Positions 52,442 to 61,842 of a stretch of 64,000 nt of DNA are shown in pieces. Under the pieces are notes generated by a model. That model worked only from the letters and a program-made list of their open reading frames with translations. It did no database searches and had not been told where the DNA came from. The position numbers and the translations under genes were made by a program. The stretch covers positions 1 to 64,000 of the forward strand of contig CAZHFN010000004.1 of assembly GCA_964531105.1 (NCBI GenBank), given 5' to 3'. Origin of the DNA: UBA2256 sp964531105 (GTDB lineage: Bacteria > Spirochaetota > Spirochaetia > Treponematales > Rectinemataceae). Every line of letters begins with the position of its first letter. The stretch's first letter is position 1.

Positions 52442-54237
52442 GAGTCTAAGCCTATACTTCCTGAAACCGCGAAGTCAATAAAATCGCGATATTCCGGACA
52501 TTCTTCGAGAAGACTCGTATGGGCGCCAAAGCCCCGAACCCTGCCGGCCTTGAGAAAGAGCACCTTATCCACGTATTGAACCGAGGATAATCGATGGGAA
52601 ACCGCGAGGATCGTCATCCCCTGCGATTCAAGACTCTTCCACAGTGCCTCCTCGTTTTTCGTATCCAGGCTGGCCGTCATATCGTCCAGCAGAAGGAGCC
52701 GGGGACGCCGAGCTAAAGCCCTGGCGATGGCTATTCTCTGCTTTTGCCCTCCCGAGACTCCTCCCCCTCTCTGCCCCACTCTTGTATTCTCCCGCTCAGG
52801 GAATGCCAGGACTTCCTCTTCAATCTGGGCGGTTTTTAGAAGTGCCCATAATTCTTCGTCTTCAATGCCGGGAGTCGGGTTGGGAGAGCCGAGGGCGACA
52901 TTTTCCCTGACCGACGCAGAAAAGAGGAGAGGCTCCTGAGGTACATAACCCAGGATGGCAGCCCATGAAGAGGCTGAAATCTCTTGAAGAGGCACTCCGT
53001 CGATGCCAAGACTTCCTTCCTGGGGAGAAAGCAAGCCGGCGATGGTCTTGAGCAAGGTGGTTTTGCCGCTCCCTACACCACCGACAATCAATATCTTCTC
53101 CCCTTCCCTAAACTCAACCGACACATTATTTAGGGCGGGTTGCTCTCTGCCGGGATAGCGGAAAGAGATAGCTTCCGCAGTAATTTTCTCGAATCCGGAA
53201 ATCGATTTTAAGGGCGTACTTTCATCTTCGTGTCTCGCTCCGTCGTTTCCCGCGGGGAAGTCCTCCATCTCCTTAAGGCGGTCAATGTTCACGAAAGCAC
53301 GTTTGCCGAAGATAAAGAGCTGGGGAATATCCAGCATGGGATAGATGAGAAGGTTCAGATAGTTGTAGAAAGCGTAAAAGGTGCCTATGCTCGTCCTCCC
53401 CCTGACTACCATAAGACCACCGGCGAATATGAGAGCTATCTGGGCGGCGTAGTTGATATTTTGATAGAACATGTTTAGAAAGGTGTCCAGCCTGGCCACA
53501 CCCATCTCGGTTTCATAGCGCCGCTTCAGCACGTCGGCGAAGAAACGGTCGTATTTAGCCTCGGAGGCGAAGGATTTTAGTATCCGCACTCCGGAAAAAC
53601 TCAATTCCAGCTGCTCGTTGACCGAGGAAATCGCTTCTTCATTCTTCTTCACCCTGTCATAGATCCTGGACTGGACTCTAGAAAAGATGACCAGCATCAG
53701 CGGAAGAGAGAGAAAGGAAAAGATAGCCAGCCGCCAGTCCAGGATCGTCATGGCAACGGCGCAGAAAATTATTTTCGAACCCGATTCAACGGCCCTGAAT
53801 ATGCCCGAGCAGAGGAACCAGGCCAGCTTGGGAAAATCATTGATGTCCGAACTCAGCCTGGTGACTATGTCCGGAGAGCTGAAGGCCGAAAAGAAGCGGT
53901 AATCCTTTTCGGCCACCGACGAAAAATAGCGCTTTCGTAGCAGATAATCGAAGATATTGTTGATAGCGCCCCTGACGCCGGGGAAGAAACCCGCAATAAG
54001 GGCAGCCAGACCCAGTGCGGAAAAATACAGGGCTGCCCTGGTGAGGCCAGTTTCAAGCCCCTCCTTTCTGGTGGATGTGACAGCGTTCTCCAGAAGGTCC
54101 AGAAGGGATTTGGTGAGCAGCGGAAGACTTACGGCTACCAGGCTAGAGAGAAGGCTTAAAAAGAGCAGAAGGAGAATAAGCCCCTTTTTCTGCCGCCAGA
54201 CCCCCCAGATCCAGGCCAGATGGCTACTTAGTTTCAT
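52438..54237 (-). CDS. ABC exporter-fold subunit, degenerate-site half
   Basis: A 599-residue fused membrane-ATPase protein (six helices to about residue 320, then the ATPase). Walker A GGVGSGKTT, signature VSGGQKQRIAIARAL and switch VSHRL are normal, but Walker B reads LLLLDDMTASLD: the catalytic Glu is replaced by Asp. This matches the inactive half of heterodimeric exporters such as TM287/288. It overlaps its partner gene upstream and the metal-chelate binding-protein gene downstream. The pair could be a drug or lipid exporter, or a siderophore importer of the IrtAB/YbtPQ kind, which share this fold. Confidence 0.88.
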   Translation of the reverse strand: MKLSSHLAWIWGVWRQKKGLILLLLFLSLLSSLVAVSLPLLTKSLLDLLENAVTSTRKEGLETGLTRAALYFSALGLAALIAGFFPGVRGAINNIFDYLLRKRYFSSVAEKDYRFFSAFSSPDIVTRLSSDINDFPKLAWFLCSGIFRAVESGSKIIFCAVAMTILDWRLAIFSFLSLPLMLVIFSRVQSRIYDRVKKNEEAISSVNEQLELSFSGVRILKSFASEAKYDRFFADVLKRRYETEMGVARLDTFLNMFYQNINYAAQIALIFAGGLMVVRGRTSIGTFYAFYNYLNLLIYPMLDIPQLFIFGKRAFVNIDRLKEMEDFPAGNDGARHEDESTPLKSISGFEKITAEAISFRYPGREQPALNNVSVEFREGEKILIVGGVGSGKTTLLKTIAGLLSPQEGSLGIDGVPLQEISASSWAAILGYVPQEPLLFSASVRENVALGSPNPTPGIEDEELWALLKTAQIEEEVLAFPERENTRVGQRGGGVSGGQKQRIAIARALARRPRLLLLDDMTASLDTKNEEALWKSLESQGMTILAVSHRLSSVQYVDKVLFLKAGRVRGFGAHTSLLEECPEYRDFIDFAVSGSIGLDS

Positions 54238-56134
54238 CGGGCGCTCCTGGCGATAAACTGCCTGTCCACCAATTCCTTGTACTCGGGAAAATCTTTGTAG
54301 AGCTGGCTGTGGGTTCCTCGCGCTGCAATTCTTCCCTGAGAGAAAAAGAGTATCTGGTCGGCATGGATAACCGAGGAGAGCCTGTGGGCTACAATCACCG
54401 AAGTCCTTCCTGCGAGAAGAGTAGCCAGGCTAGAGCGGATTTTTTCCTCTGTTTCCATATCCACAGAGGAGGTGGCTTCATCCAGGATAACTAGTTCAGG
54501 ATTGGCGCAGAGGGCGCGGGCAAAGGCTAGAAGCTGTTTTTCCCCGGCCGAAAGATTTCCTCCCCTTTCCCAGAGATTTGTCATAATGCCCTCGGGCAAG
54601 GATGCCACAAACTCCGAAGCATGTACCTGATCCAGAGCCTCTTGCACCCGCTGGGGACTGATCTCCTCGTTATAGACTCTAATATTGTCCAGGACGGTTC
54701 CGGGAAAAAGGTAGACATCCTGGAGGACAAGCCCTATCTTTCGACGCCAGGATTCCAGGTCCAGGTCGCTCAAATTGCAGCCGTCCAGGCTTAAAAAACC
54801 TTTCTGGGGCTTTGCAAAACCACAGAGCAAACCTATCGTAGTGGACTTTCCCGAACCCGATGAACCCACTATCGCCGTCGTACTCCCCTTGGGAAGGCTG
54901 AAGGATATATCCTTGAGAATCCAATCCTCTCCTCGGTAGGAAAACCACACCGAATCGAAGCGAATCTCTTTATCCAGAGCAGCCGGCTTGCCTCCCCAGA
55001 CGCTGGACTCTGGCTCCAGCGCCATGGTCGAGGAAATTCTGTTCATCGAAGCTTTCGCCTGCTGTATTCTTCTGAGGCTCTCGGCGATCTCCAGTACAGG
55101 CCGCATAAGGGAAGCGCCGTACTCGATAAAGAGCAACAGCGTGCCCAGGCTCATGGAGCCGGCGGCGACCTTTTCGCCGTAGAACAGGATCAAGACGACG
55201 ATAAAGAATGGTCCGGCCATGGCTTCCAAGGCCGAACTGGCCGAAAACTCCAGCAATGATACTTTTGTGTCGTTATCTCGCTTTTTCCTTCCCGCTTCAT
55301 CCAGGCTTCCTTCAGCCCATTCCCGGCGGTTGAAGGCCTTCAGAATTTCCATCCCTTGGACGAATTCTGTGAGCTTGGCCACGATGGATGCATAGAGGGA
55401 ACGGGAGGACTCGTACAATCCGATGATCCGTTTATAGAAGAGCAGCAGAATAGCTAAGAAGCCTGCAGCCACCGCCAGCATCGCCAAAGACAATAACGGG
55501 GCAATAAGGGCTGTTACAAAGAACATCCCTCCCATCATGAGAACGCTCACTACTAAGGTAAGTCCAAGAGAAGAAAAAAGATCCCTGATTTTCTCTGTGT
55601 CGTTCTNNNNNNNNNNNNNNNNNNNNNNNNNNNNNNNNNNNNNNNNNNNNNNNNNNNNNNNNNNNNNNNNNNNNNNNNNNNNNNNNNNNNNNNNNNNNNN
55701 NNNNNNACTAAGGTAAGTCCAAGAGAAGAAAAAAGATCCCTGATTTTCTCTGTGTCGTTCTCAGTTCTCGCCATGAGTTCGCCCACTGGATGGGCATCGA
55801 AATAGGAGACAGGGAGGCGCAGAAAACGGGAGAACAGATCCTGTTTGATCTTTGTCACTACCGCGAGACCGAGCTTGGCCATCTGGATGGATCCTGCATA
55901 GCCCAGAAAGCCCGAGGCGAGCACCAAAAGGAGATAGAGGCCGGCGTAGCGTAGGAGGAGACCTGTGTCGCCGGCAGGCACTGCTCGGTCGATAATAGCC
56001 CTGAGAATCAGGGGCTGAACTACCCTCCCGGCGGCGATAGCCAGCATTGTCATCAGGCCAGTGGCGGCGTACCGTTTTTCAGAGGCTACATAAGCGAGAA
56101 CTTTCGTTGTATAAGTAGCGTTGTGCGCCTTCAT
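54234..56134 (-). CDS. ABC exporter-fold subunit, active-site half, split by an N gap
   Basis: With the gap and the 55-base copy removed, this is a 581-residue membrane-ATPase protein. The ATPase is canonical: Walker A GSSGSGKST, signature LSAGEKQLLAFARAL, Walker B LVILDEATSSVD with the catalytic Glu, and switch VAHRL. It would hydrolyse ATP for the heterodimer with the next gene, which it overlaps. The likely start is the ATG at 56134 (MKAHNATYTTKVLAY); a longer TTG frame would overlap carB. Confidence 0.85.
55607..55706. other. Scaffold gap (100 N) with 55-bp duplicated flanks
   Basis: Bases 55552-55606 recur at 55707-55761; collapsing them restores the exporter frame. Confidence 0.95.
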
Positions 56135-56172
56135 TGGAGTATGGTGATTCACTATACTCCATCTGAAAGCCT

Positions 56173-59100
56173 TTAGCGATACTCCTCCCAAGCCTTGATT
56201 TCAAAGCCCTTTATCCTGTGGCTCTCCAGCGCGTCAATAAACTGCTTGGCCACCTTGATATTCGTAAAAAGGGGAATGTTGAAATCTATGGCTGCCCGCC
56301 GTATGAGATAATCGTTCTTGAGCTCCCTCTCCTCATTGTTCTTGGGAATATTGATAACCAGATCGAATTGCCGAGCCTTGAGCATGGTGGCGATATTAGG
56401 CTCGGTCTTTTCCAAGGGCCAATGCAGGCGCGTGCAGGCCAAGCCATTGGTGGCGAGGAATCGGGCGGTTCCGCCGGAAGCGAAAAGGGAATACCCCATG
56501 GCGGAGAGCTTTTTTGCGCTGTCCAGAAATTCGAGCTTGTCCTGGAGGGGGCCAGTGGACAGTAGTATGTTCTTCTTGGGAATCTGATAGCCCACCGAGA
56601 GGAGCGCTTTCATAAACGCGTCGTCCAGGTCGGTGCCTATGCAGCCCACCTCGCCGGTGGAGGCCATTTCCACCCCCAGGATTGGATCGGCTCCATGCAG
56701 GCGGGAGAAGGAAAACTGGGCTGCCTTCACCCCTACCCAGGGCAGGTCCAAAGCCGAGGAAGCTGTCTTGGGCAATTCGGCATCCAGAATAGCCCTAGTG
56801 GCCAAGTCTATCATATTTACTCTTGAGACCTTGGAGCAGAAGGGAAAACTTCTGGAAGCCCTCAGATTGCATTCAATAACTTTAATTTTATTCCGCTGAG
56901 CGATAAATTGAATATTGAATGGTCCGGTAATCTCCAGCTCGGCGGCTATCTTCTCCGTGATCCTGCGGATTTGCCGAATTGTCTCTATATAAAGCCTCTG
57001 GGCGGGCAGCACCACCGTCGCGTCGCCGGAATGGACGCCCGCATTCTCTATATGCTCTGTGATAGCGTGATAGACTATCCTGCCCCGCTTGGCCACCGCG
57101 TCTATTTCGATTTCCTTGGAGTTTTCGATGAATTTGGACACCACCACGGGATATTCGGGCGACAAATCTGCCGCAAGACCCAGGAATTTCCGGAGACTGT
57201 GCTCGTCCCAGGCTACGTTCATGGCAGCTCCGGAAAGCACATAGCTTGGCCTGACTAACACAGGATAACCCACGGAACTGGCAAAGGCGGCCGCATCCTC
57301 AATGGTAGTGAGATCCTTCCATTCGGGCTGATCCACTCCCAGCTCATCCAGAAGCGCCGAAAACTTGTTCCTGTCCTCGGCTCTGTCTATGTTGGATGCT
57401 GAAGTGCCCAGAACCACAGCCCCCGCGTCGTAGAGCTTCATGGCCAGGTTGTTGGGAATCTGCCCGCCCATGGAGAGTATCACCCCTTCGGGTCTCTCGA
57501 ACTCATAGATATCCAGAACCCTCTCCAGGCTGAGTTCCTCAAAATAGAGCCTATCGCAGACATCGTAGTCGGTGCTCACCGTCTCAGGATTGCAGTTGAC
57601 CATGATAGTGCGGCGTCCCAGACCGCGGGCTGTCTGAATTGCATTAACGCAGCACCAGTCAAACTCCACCGAAGAACCTATCCTGTACGGACCCGATCCA
57701 GGCACTATGATGCCAGCGCCCGAGGGGGCTACATCATTCTTGGTGCCCGAGTAGGTCACGTAGAGGTAATTGGTTTCGGCCGGATACTCTGCGGCCAAGG
57801 TATCTATTTGCTTGACGAAGGGCAGGATTCCCTTGGCTTCCCTAAAGGCCCTGATTTCCTGTTCCTTCTTGCCCAGAATCGATGCTAGGCCTTCATCGGA
57901 GAACCCCATTTTTTTAGAGGTTTTCAGCAAATCCACAAAGGCCTGTCCTTTGGTCTTGCCCGAAGCAGCCATAGCACGGAGGCTTTCCTCTACTTTGCGA
58001 ACCGCAGAGATCCTGCCCAGAAACCAGGGGTCTATCTTGGTAGCCTTATGTATCGCATCGACTGTCCAGCCCTCGGCAAATGCCTTGTATATCGCGAAAA
58101 GCCTTCGGTCGGTAGGCTGGCGGAGGGCCGTCTTGAGAGAAGTATAGTCCTTGTCCATCAGACGGCTTTCATCGCTTAATCCTCGAGCTCCGGTGCCCGT
58201 CATCCTTATAGCCTTCTGCAGGGCTTCCTCGAAAGTTCTGCCTATGGACATCACCTCGCCTACGGATTTCATTTCGCTTCCCAGATGGGTATCCACTTCC
58301 TTAAACTTGCCCAAGTCCCAGCGGGGAATTTTAACCACACAGTAATCCAAAGCCGGTTCAAAGCAGGACATGGTAGCCACGGTTATTTTGTTGGGGATTT
58401 CGGCCAGGGATAATCCCAGGGCAAGCTTGGCCGCCACATAGGCCAGGGGATAGCCCGTGGCCTTGGAAGCCAAGGCTGAGGATCTGGAGAGCCTGGCGTT
58501 AACCTCTATAATCCTGTATTCCTCCGAAGCCGGATCCAAGGCGTATTGGATATTACATTCGCCCACAATGCCAATGCTGCGGATAACCTGGAGGGCTACG
58601 GAGCGTAAGAGGTGGTACTCCCTATCGGTGAGGGTTTGAGAGGGAGCCACAACGATGCTCTCCCCCGTATGGATGCCCAGAGGGTCGAAATTCTCCATAT
58701 TGCAGACGGTGATGCAGTTGTCATAACAGTCCCTGACCACCTCGTATTCCACTTCCTTCCAGCCCCCCAGCCACTCCTCCACCAGCACCTGGGGTGAAAG
58801 GGAAAAGGCCTTTTCGCACCGGGAAACAAGCTGTTTTTCATTCCTGCAGAGCCCCGAGCCTGCCCCTCCTAGAGCGAACGCAGCCCGCACCATCACCGGA
58901 TACCCTATGTCCCGGGCAGCCTGGCAAGCATCCTCCACCGAGAGTGCGGCCTCACTTTTGGGTGTCTTAGCTCCTATGCTGTGCAAGCGCTCGGCAAATA
59001 GTTCCCTGTCTTCTGTTAGGCGTATGGCCTCTACCGGAGTACCCAGGACATCTACACCATATTTATAGAGGATGCCTTCATCATGAAGCTGTATGCCGCA

Positions 59101-59382
59101 ATTGAGGGCTGTCTGCCCCCCAAAGGCCAGGAGAATCCCATCGGGCCTTTCCTTTTCAATTACTTTCTTGACGAATTCCAGGGTAACCGGTAGGAAATAG
59201 GTGGAGTCGGCCATACCCTCACTAGTCTGGATTGTGGCAATGTTGGGATTAATCAGGACAGTCTTTATGCCCTCCTCACGCAGCGCCTTGAGGGCTTGGG
59301 AACCGGAATAGTCAAACTCGCCGGCCTGGCCGATTTTGAGCCCTCCCGAGCCGAGCACGAGCACCTTTCCTGGTTTTTTCAT
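56173..59382 (-). CDS. carB: Carbamoyl-phosphate synthase large subunit
   Basis: A 1069-residue complete CarB. It makes carbamoyl phosphate from bicarbonate, ammonia (from CarA) and two ATP. Visible are two ATP-grasp halves (first half LVLGSGGLKIGQAGEFDYSGSQALKAL, GGAGSGLCRNE; second half VPGSGPYRIGSSVEFDWC, VLVRPSYVLSGAAM, ECNLRASRSFPF) and the C-terminal allosteric methylglyoxal-synthase-like domain (FASGGTARFLATNGLA, LVINIPKNNEERELKNDYLIRRAAIDFNIPLFTNI). It starts one base after the carA stop. It feeds arginine and pyrimidine synthesis. Confidence 0.97.
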   Translation of the reverse strand: MKKPGKVLVLGSGGLKIGQAGEFDYSGSQALKALREEGIKTVLINPNIATIQTSEGMADSTYFLPVTLEFVKKVIEKERPDGILLAFGGQTALNCGIQLHDEGILYKYGVDVLGTPVEAIRLTEDRELFAERLHSIGAKTPKSEAALSVEDACQAARDIGYPVMVRAAFALGGAGSGLCRNEKQLVSRCEKAFSLSPQVLVEEWLGGWKEVEYEVVRDCYDNCITVCNMENFDPLGIHTGESIVVAPSQTLTDREYHLLRSVALQVIRSIGIVGECNIQYALDPASEEYRIIEVNARLSRSSALASKATGYPLAYVAAKLALGLSLAEIPNKITVATMSCFEPALDYCVVKIPRWDLGKFKEVDTHLGSEMKSVGEVMSIGRTFEEALQKAIRMTGTGARGLSDESRLMDKDYTSLKTALRQPTDRRLFAIYKAFAEGWTVDAIHKATKIDPWFLGRISAVRKVEESLRAMAASGKTKGQAFVDLLKTSKKMGFSDEGLASILGKKEQEIRAFREAKGILPFVKQIDTLAAEYPAETNYLYVTYSGTKNDVAPSGAGIIVPGSGPYRIGSSVEFDWCCVNAIQTARGLGRRTIMVNCNPETVSTDYDVCDRLYFEELSLERVLDIYEFERPEGVILSMGGQIPNNLAMKLYDAGAVVLGTSASNIDRAEDRNKFSALLDELGVDQPEWKDLTTIEDAAAFASSVGYPVLVRPSYVLSGAAMNVAWDEHSLRKFLGLAADLSPEYPVVVSKFIENSKEIEIDAVAKRGRIVYHAITEHIENAGVHSGDATVVLPAQRLYIETIRQIRRITEKIAAELEITGPFNIQFIAQRNKIKVIECNLRASRSFPFCSKVSRVNMIDLATRAILDAELPKTASSALDLPWVGVKAAQFSFSRLHGADPILGVEMASTGEVGCIGTDLDDAFMKALLSVGYQIPKKNILLSTGPLQDKLEFLDSAKKLSAMGYSLFASGGTARFLATNGLACTRLHWPLEKTEPNIATMLKARQFDLVINIPKNNEERELKNDYLIRRAAIDFNIPLFTNIKVAKQFIDALESHRIKGFEIKAWEEYR

Positions 59383-59383
59383 G

Positions 59384-60493
59384 TTACTTTCCCTTCCTTC
59401 CCGCCTGGACTGCGGCTTGGTGGATGAAGGCTTCCAGGAGAAACTGCGTGTCCCGAGGCCCAGGGCAGCCTTCGGGATGAAACTGCACGGCGCTGAAAGG
59501 TTTCTTCTTAGCCCGCAGGCCCTCTATCGTGCCGTCGTTGGCATTGACAAACCAGGGTTCCCAGCCATGGGGAATCGTCTCTGGCCTTACGGCATAGCCA
59601 TGGTTCTGGCTTGTCATGAAACAGCGCTTGCCGCCTACCTCCAAAGCTGGCTGGTTTTGCCCCCTATGTCCGTATGGCAGCTTGTAAGTATCAGCCCCAG
59701 CGGCCAAGGCCAGAATCTGATTGCCCAGACATATGCCAAAAATGGGCTTATCGCCCTGAAGCGCTCGCCTGACCGCAGCAATGGTTTTGGTACAAGCCTT
59801 GGGATCGCCCGGACCGTTGGATATGAAAATGCCGTCGCATTCCAGATTTCTCAAGTCAGCATCCCAAGGCAGGCGGAACACGCTGGCTCCCGATGCCAGC
59901 ATGATCCTCAGAATATTGGCTTTCACCCCGCAGTCTACGAGTGCTATTGTGGGTCCGCCTGGCTTCCCCTTATAGAGTTTAGGTGAAACACAGGATACTT
60001 CGGCTACCGGATGTTCCTCCGAAAGCTCTGCCTCCTGAGGTTCTGGACAGCCGTCCACCACAATTCGCCCCCTCATTACCCCTTCTTCTCGGAGCAATTG
60101 AGTAAGAGCCCTCGTATCTATTCCCGTGATGCCCGGAATACCCTCCTGGGCCATCCAATTGGAGAGGCTTCGCTTGGCGCTGTAATGACTATACTCCTCG
60201 CTCAATTCAGAGATAACCAGGCCTGAGACCTGAATTTTTTCCGATTCAAAGTTTATGGGAATGCCGTAGTGATCGGCTCCTCCTAAGGGAACGCCGTAGT
60301 TGCCCACCAGCGGATAGGTGAGCACGAGGATCTGTCCTTTATAAGATGGATCGGTGAGGGATTGGGGATAGCCTACCATGCCGGTGGAGAAGACAACTTC
60401 CCCTGCTGTGCCGCGCAGAGCCCCAAAGGCCTGGCCCAAAAACTCTGTGCCGTCTTCGAGCAGGAGACTGGCAGCACGTTTTACCGATCCCAT
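59384..60493 (-). CDS. carA: Carbamoyl-phosphate synthase small subunit
   Basis: A 369-residue glutaminase subunit. The N-terminal CarA domain includes LEDGTEFLGQAFG, GEVVFSTGMVGYPQSLTDPSY and GNYGVP. The class I glutamine amidotransferase domain follows, with the catalytic Cys in FGICLGNQILALAAGADTYKL (nucleophile elbow), NHGYAV and the His/Glu in QFHPEGCPGP. It supplies ammonia to CarB. The start at 60493 has AAGGAG. A candidate promoter overlapping ArgR-like half-sites lies 119-148 bases upstream. Confidence 0.96.
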   Translation of the reverse strand: MGSVKRAASLLLEDGTEFLGQAFGALRGTAGEVVFSTGMVGYPQSLTDPSYKGQILVLTYPLVGNYGVPLGGADHYGIPINFESEKIQVSGLVISELSEEYSHYSAKRSLSNWMAQEGIPGITGIDTRALTQLLREEGVMRGRIVVDGCPEPQEAELSEEHPVAEVSCVSPKLYKGKPGGPTIALVDCGVKANILRIMLASGASVFRLPWDADLRNLECDGIFISNGPGDPKACTKTIAAVRRALQGDKPIFGICLGNQILALAAGADTYKLPYGHRGQNQPALEVGGKRCFMTSQNHGYAVRPETIPHGWEPWFVNANDGTIEGLRAKKKPFSAVQFHPEGCPGPRDTQFLLEAFIHQAAVQAGRKGK

Positions 60494-60604
60494 TGTTTCT
60501 CCTTTTGTCCAGCTTCTATCCGATAACCTGCTTCAGTATTCGCAAGCTAGCCTAGACTTCGCCCCCGGACATGGAAAGGACGATATTCAGGCTATGTGGC
60601 GATT

Positions 60605-60643
60605 TTTGAATAAAATAACGTGATCAATGAATTTATTCAAGTA
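60605..60643 (-). promoter_or_regulatory. Candidate carAB promoter with two ArgR-like half-sites
   Basis: Two TGAAT half-sites (60607-60611 and 60628-60632) start 21 bases apart, the repeat distance of paired ARG boxes. On the minus strand TTGAAT (60640-60635), 17 bases and TATTTT (60617-60612) form a promoter that these sites would cover. The right halves of the boxes fit poorly, so this is tentative. The rest of 60494-60694 holds no ORF. Confidence 0.35.
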
Positions 60644-60694
60644 GACAGCTATTAACCTCGGGGTATTTCGTATATTTTTTGCATAAATATACAT

Positions 60695-61168
60695 TCAAAC
60701 AAGATCTGCCAGGCTCCCGTTCACAAGGCGCAGAAGATCGGAAGGAGCGATCAGCATCTGCAGACCCCTCTTCCCCGCGCTTACGGAGATCCTTTCAAAA
60801 AGAATAGCTGTTTCGTCCATAAAAGTAGGCAATGCCTTTTTCATGCCCACAGGAGAGCAGCCCCCCCGGACATAACCGGTGAGTGTCTCCAATTCCTTCA
60901 GGGGGAGAAGGGAAACGGACTTGGCACTAAAAGCCGCGGCGGCTTTCTTTAGGTCTATTTCACAGGAACCTGGGATTATACAGACAAATGCGCCTTTGCG
61001 TTCTCCTACCAGGACGATAGTCTTGAAAATCCTGTCGGGATCCATCCCGAGTACCCCCGCCACATGAGTCGCCGAAAGATCTTCGTCCACATCATAGGAG
61101 AGGAGCTCGAAAGCTATGCCAGCGCCCTCGGCTAGCCTCGCCGCATTGGTTCTGTCCAGCTTGCTCAT
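60695..61168 (-). CDS. ybaK: YbaK/EbsC-type Cys-tRNA(Pro) deacylase
   Basis: A 157-residue single-domain editing protein: FELLSYDVDEDLSATHVAGVLGMDPDRIFKTIVL, then AFSAKSVSLLPLKELETLTGYVRGGCSPVGMKKALPTFMDE, the YbaK pattern including the catalytic-region Lys and the GGxSPxG-type loop. It hydrolyses tRNA(Pro) mischarged with Cys. It is overlapped by the MocA-like gene upstream; functional linkage is not expected. It is the last gene of the argG-argH-mocA-ybaK run. Confidence 0.9.
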   Translation of the reverse strand: MSKLDRTNAARLAEGAGIAFELLSYDVDEDLSATHVAGVLGMDPDRIFKTIVLVGERKGAFVCIIPGSCEIDLKKAAAAFSAKSVSLLPLKELETLTGYVRGGCSPVGMKKALPTFMDETAILFERISVSAGKRGLQMLIAPSDLLRLVNGSLADLV

Positions 61169-61833
61169 GCCTGCCCCTTCAGTGCTTCGCTACCGGATAA
61201 AAAACCATAACGTGCGCTGAGAGCCCTGTAATCCTCCGGGGTATCCAGATCCTCGAAAATGCCTGTACAGCTTGTTTCCACATCGATGCAGCGCAACGTC
61301 TCCATTAACGCTTTTAGACTTTCCCCGCTTCGAAGCGCCAAAATCCCAGGCGCAGCGTAGTCAGGGATAAACACCGGATGTCCTCGTCGCCCATCGCAGG
61401 ATGGGAAGATCACCGCAGGCTGAAGTCCGGAAGCCGCCCTAACTGCGGCAGCATCAGACAGGCGGAGATAGACCGATGCATCGACGAAGGGCATGTCGGC
61501 ATGGGCTATGAAAAAGCCTCCGTACTCTCCCTTCAAAGCATCCATCCCGCAGATGAGGGAACTCACCCGCCCTTCTTTCCAGTGAGCATTATGAATAATG
61601 CTAAGGCTTCTTCCTTTGGTATTAAAACCATCAAGATTGATTCGCAGAACCTTATCATCCTCGCCGGTCACCACAACAAGGGGATCGCAAAAGACAGAGG
61701 CAGCCTCCAGAGCCCTTATGAGGACTGTCCTTTCCCCTAATGGGAGAAGAAGTTTGGAATGTCTGCCCATTCGAGAGCCAGCCCCCGCGGCTAGAATTAT
61801 GCAGGGATAGGGATTCGTTAAGCCTGGATCCAT
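61165..61833 (-). CDS. mocA: MocA-like molybdenum cofactor cytidylyltransferase
   Basis: A 222-residue NTP-transferase. The nucleotide loop is LAAGAGSRMGRHSKLLLPL, with Asp ligands in IAHADMPFVD and GRRGHPVFI near the end, as in MocA (YgfJ). It would convert molybdopterin to the cytosine dinucleotide form used by xanthine-dehydrogenase-type enzymes. In E. coli the homologue ygfJ is in the ygeW-xdhD cluster; here it lies 18 kb away among arginine genes. MobA (guanylyltransferase) is the alternative, but the absence of MobA-style features and the presence of Mo hydroxylases favour MocA. Its stop overlaps ybaK. Confidence 0.8.
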   Translation of the reverse strand: MDPGLTNPYPCIILAAGAGSRMGRHSKLLLPLGERTVLIRALEAASVFCDPLVVVTGEDDKVLRINLDGFNTKGRSLSIIHNAHWKEGRVSSLICGMDALKGEYGGFFIAHADMPFVDASVYLRLSDAAAVRAASGLQPAVIFPSCDGRRGHPVFIPDYAAPGILALRSGESLKALMETLRCIDVETSCTGIFEDLDTPEDYRALSARYGFLSGSEALKGQA

Positions 61834-61842
61834 CAGCTGTCT

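Noticed and set aside
56135..56191. Longer TTG start for the upstream exporter subunit, and other long frames opposite real genes
   Set aside because: The extension overlaps carB and has no membrane or family content; antisense frames of GC-rich genes are shadows.
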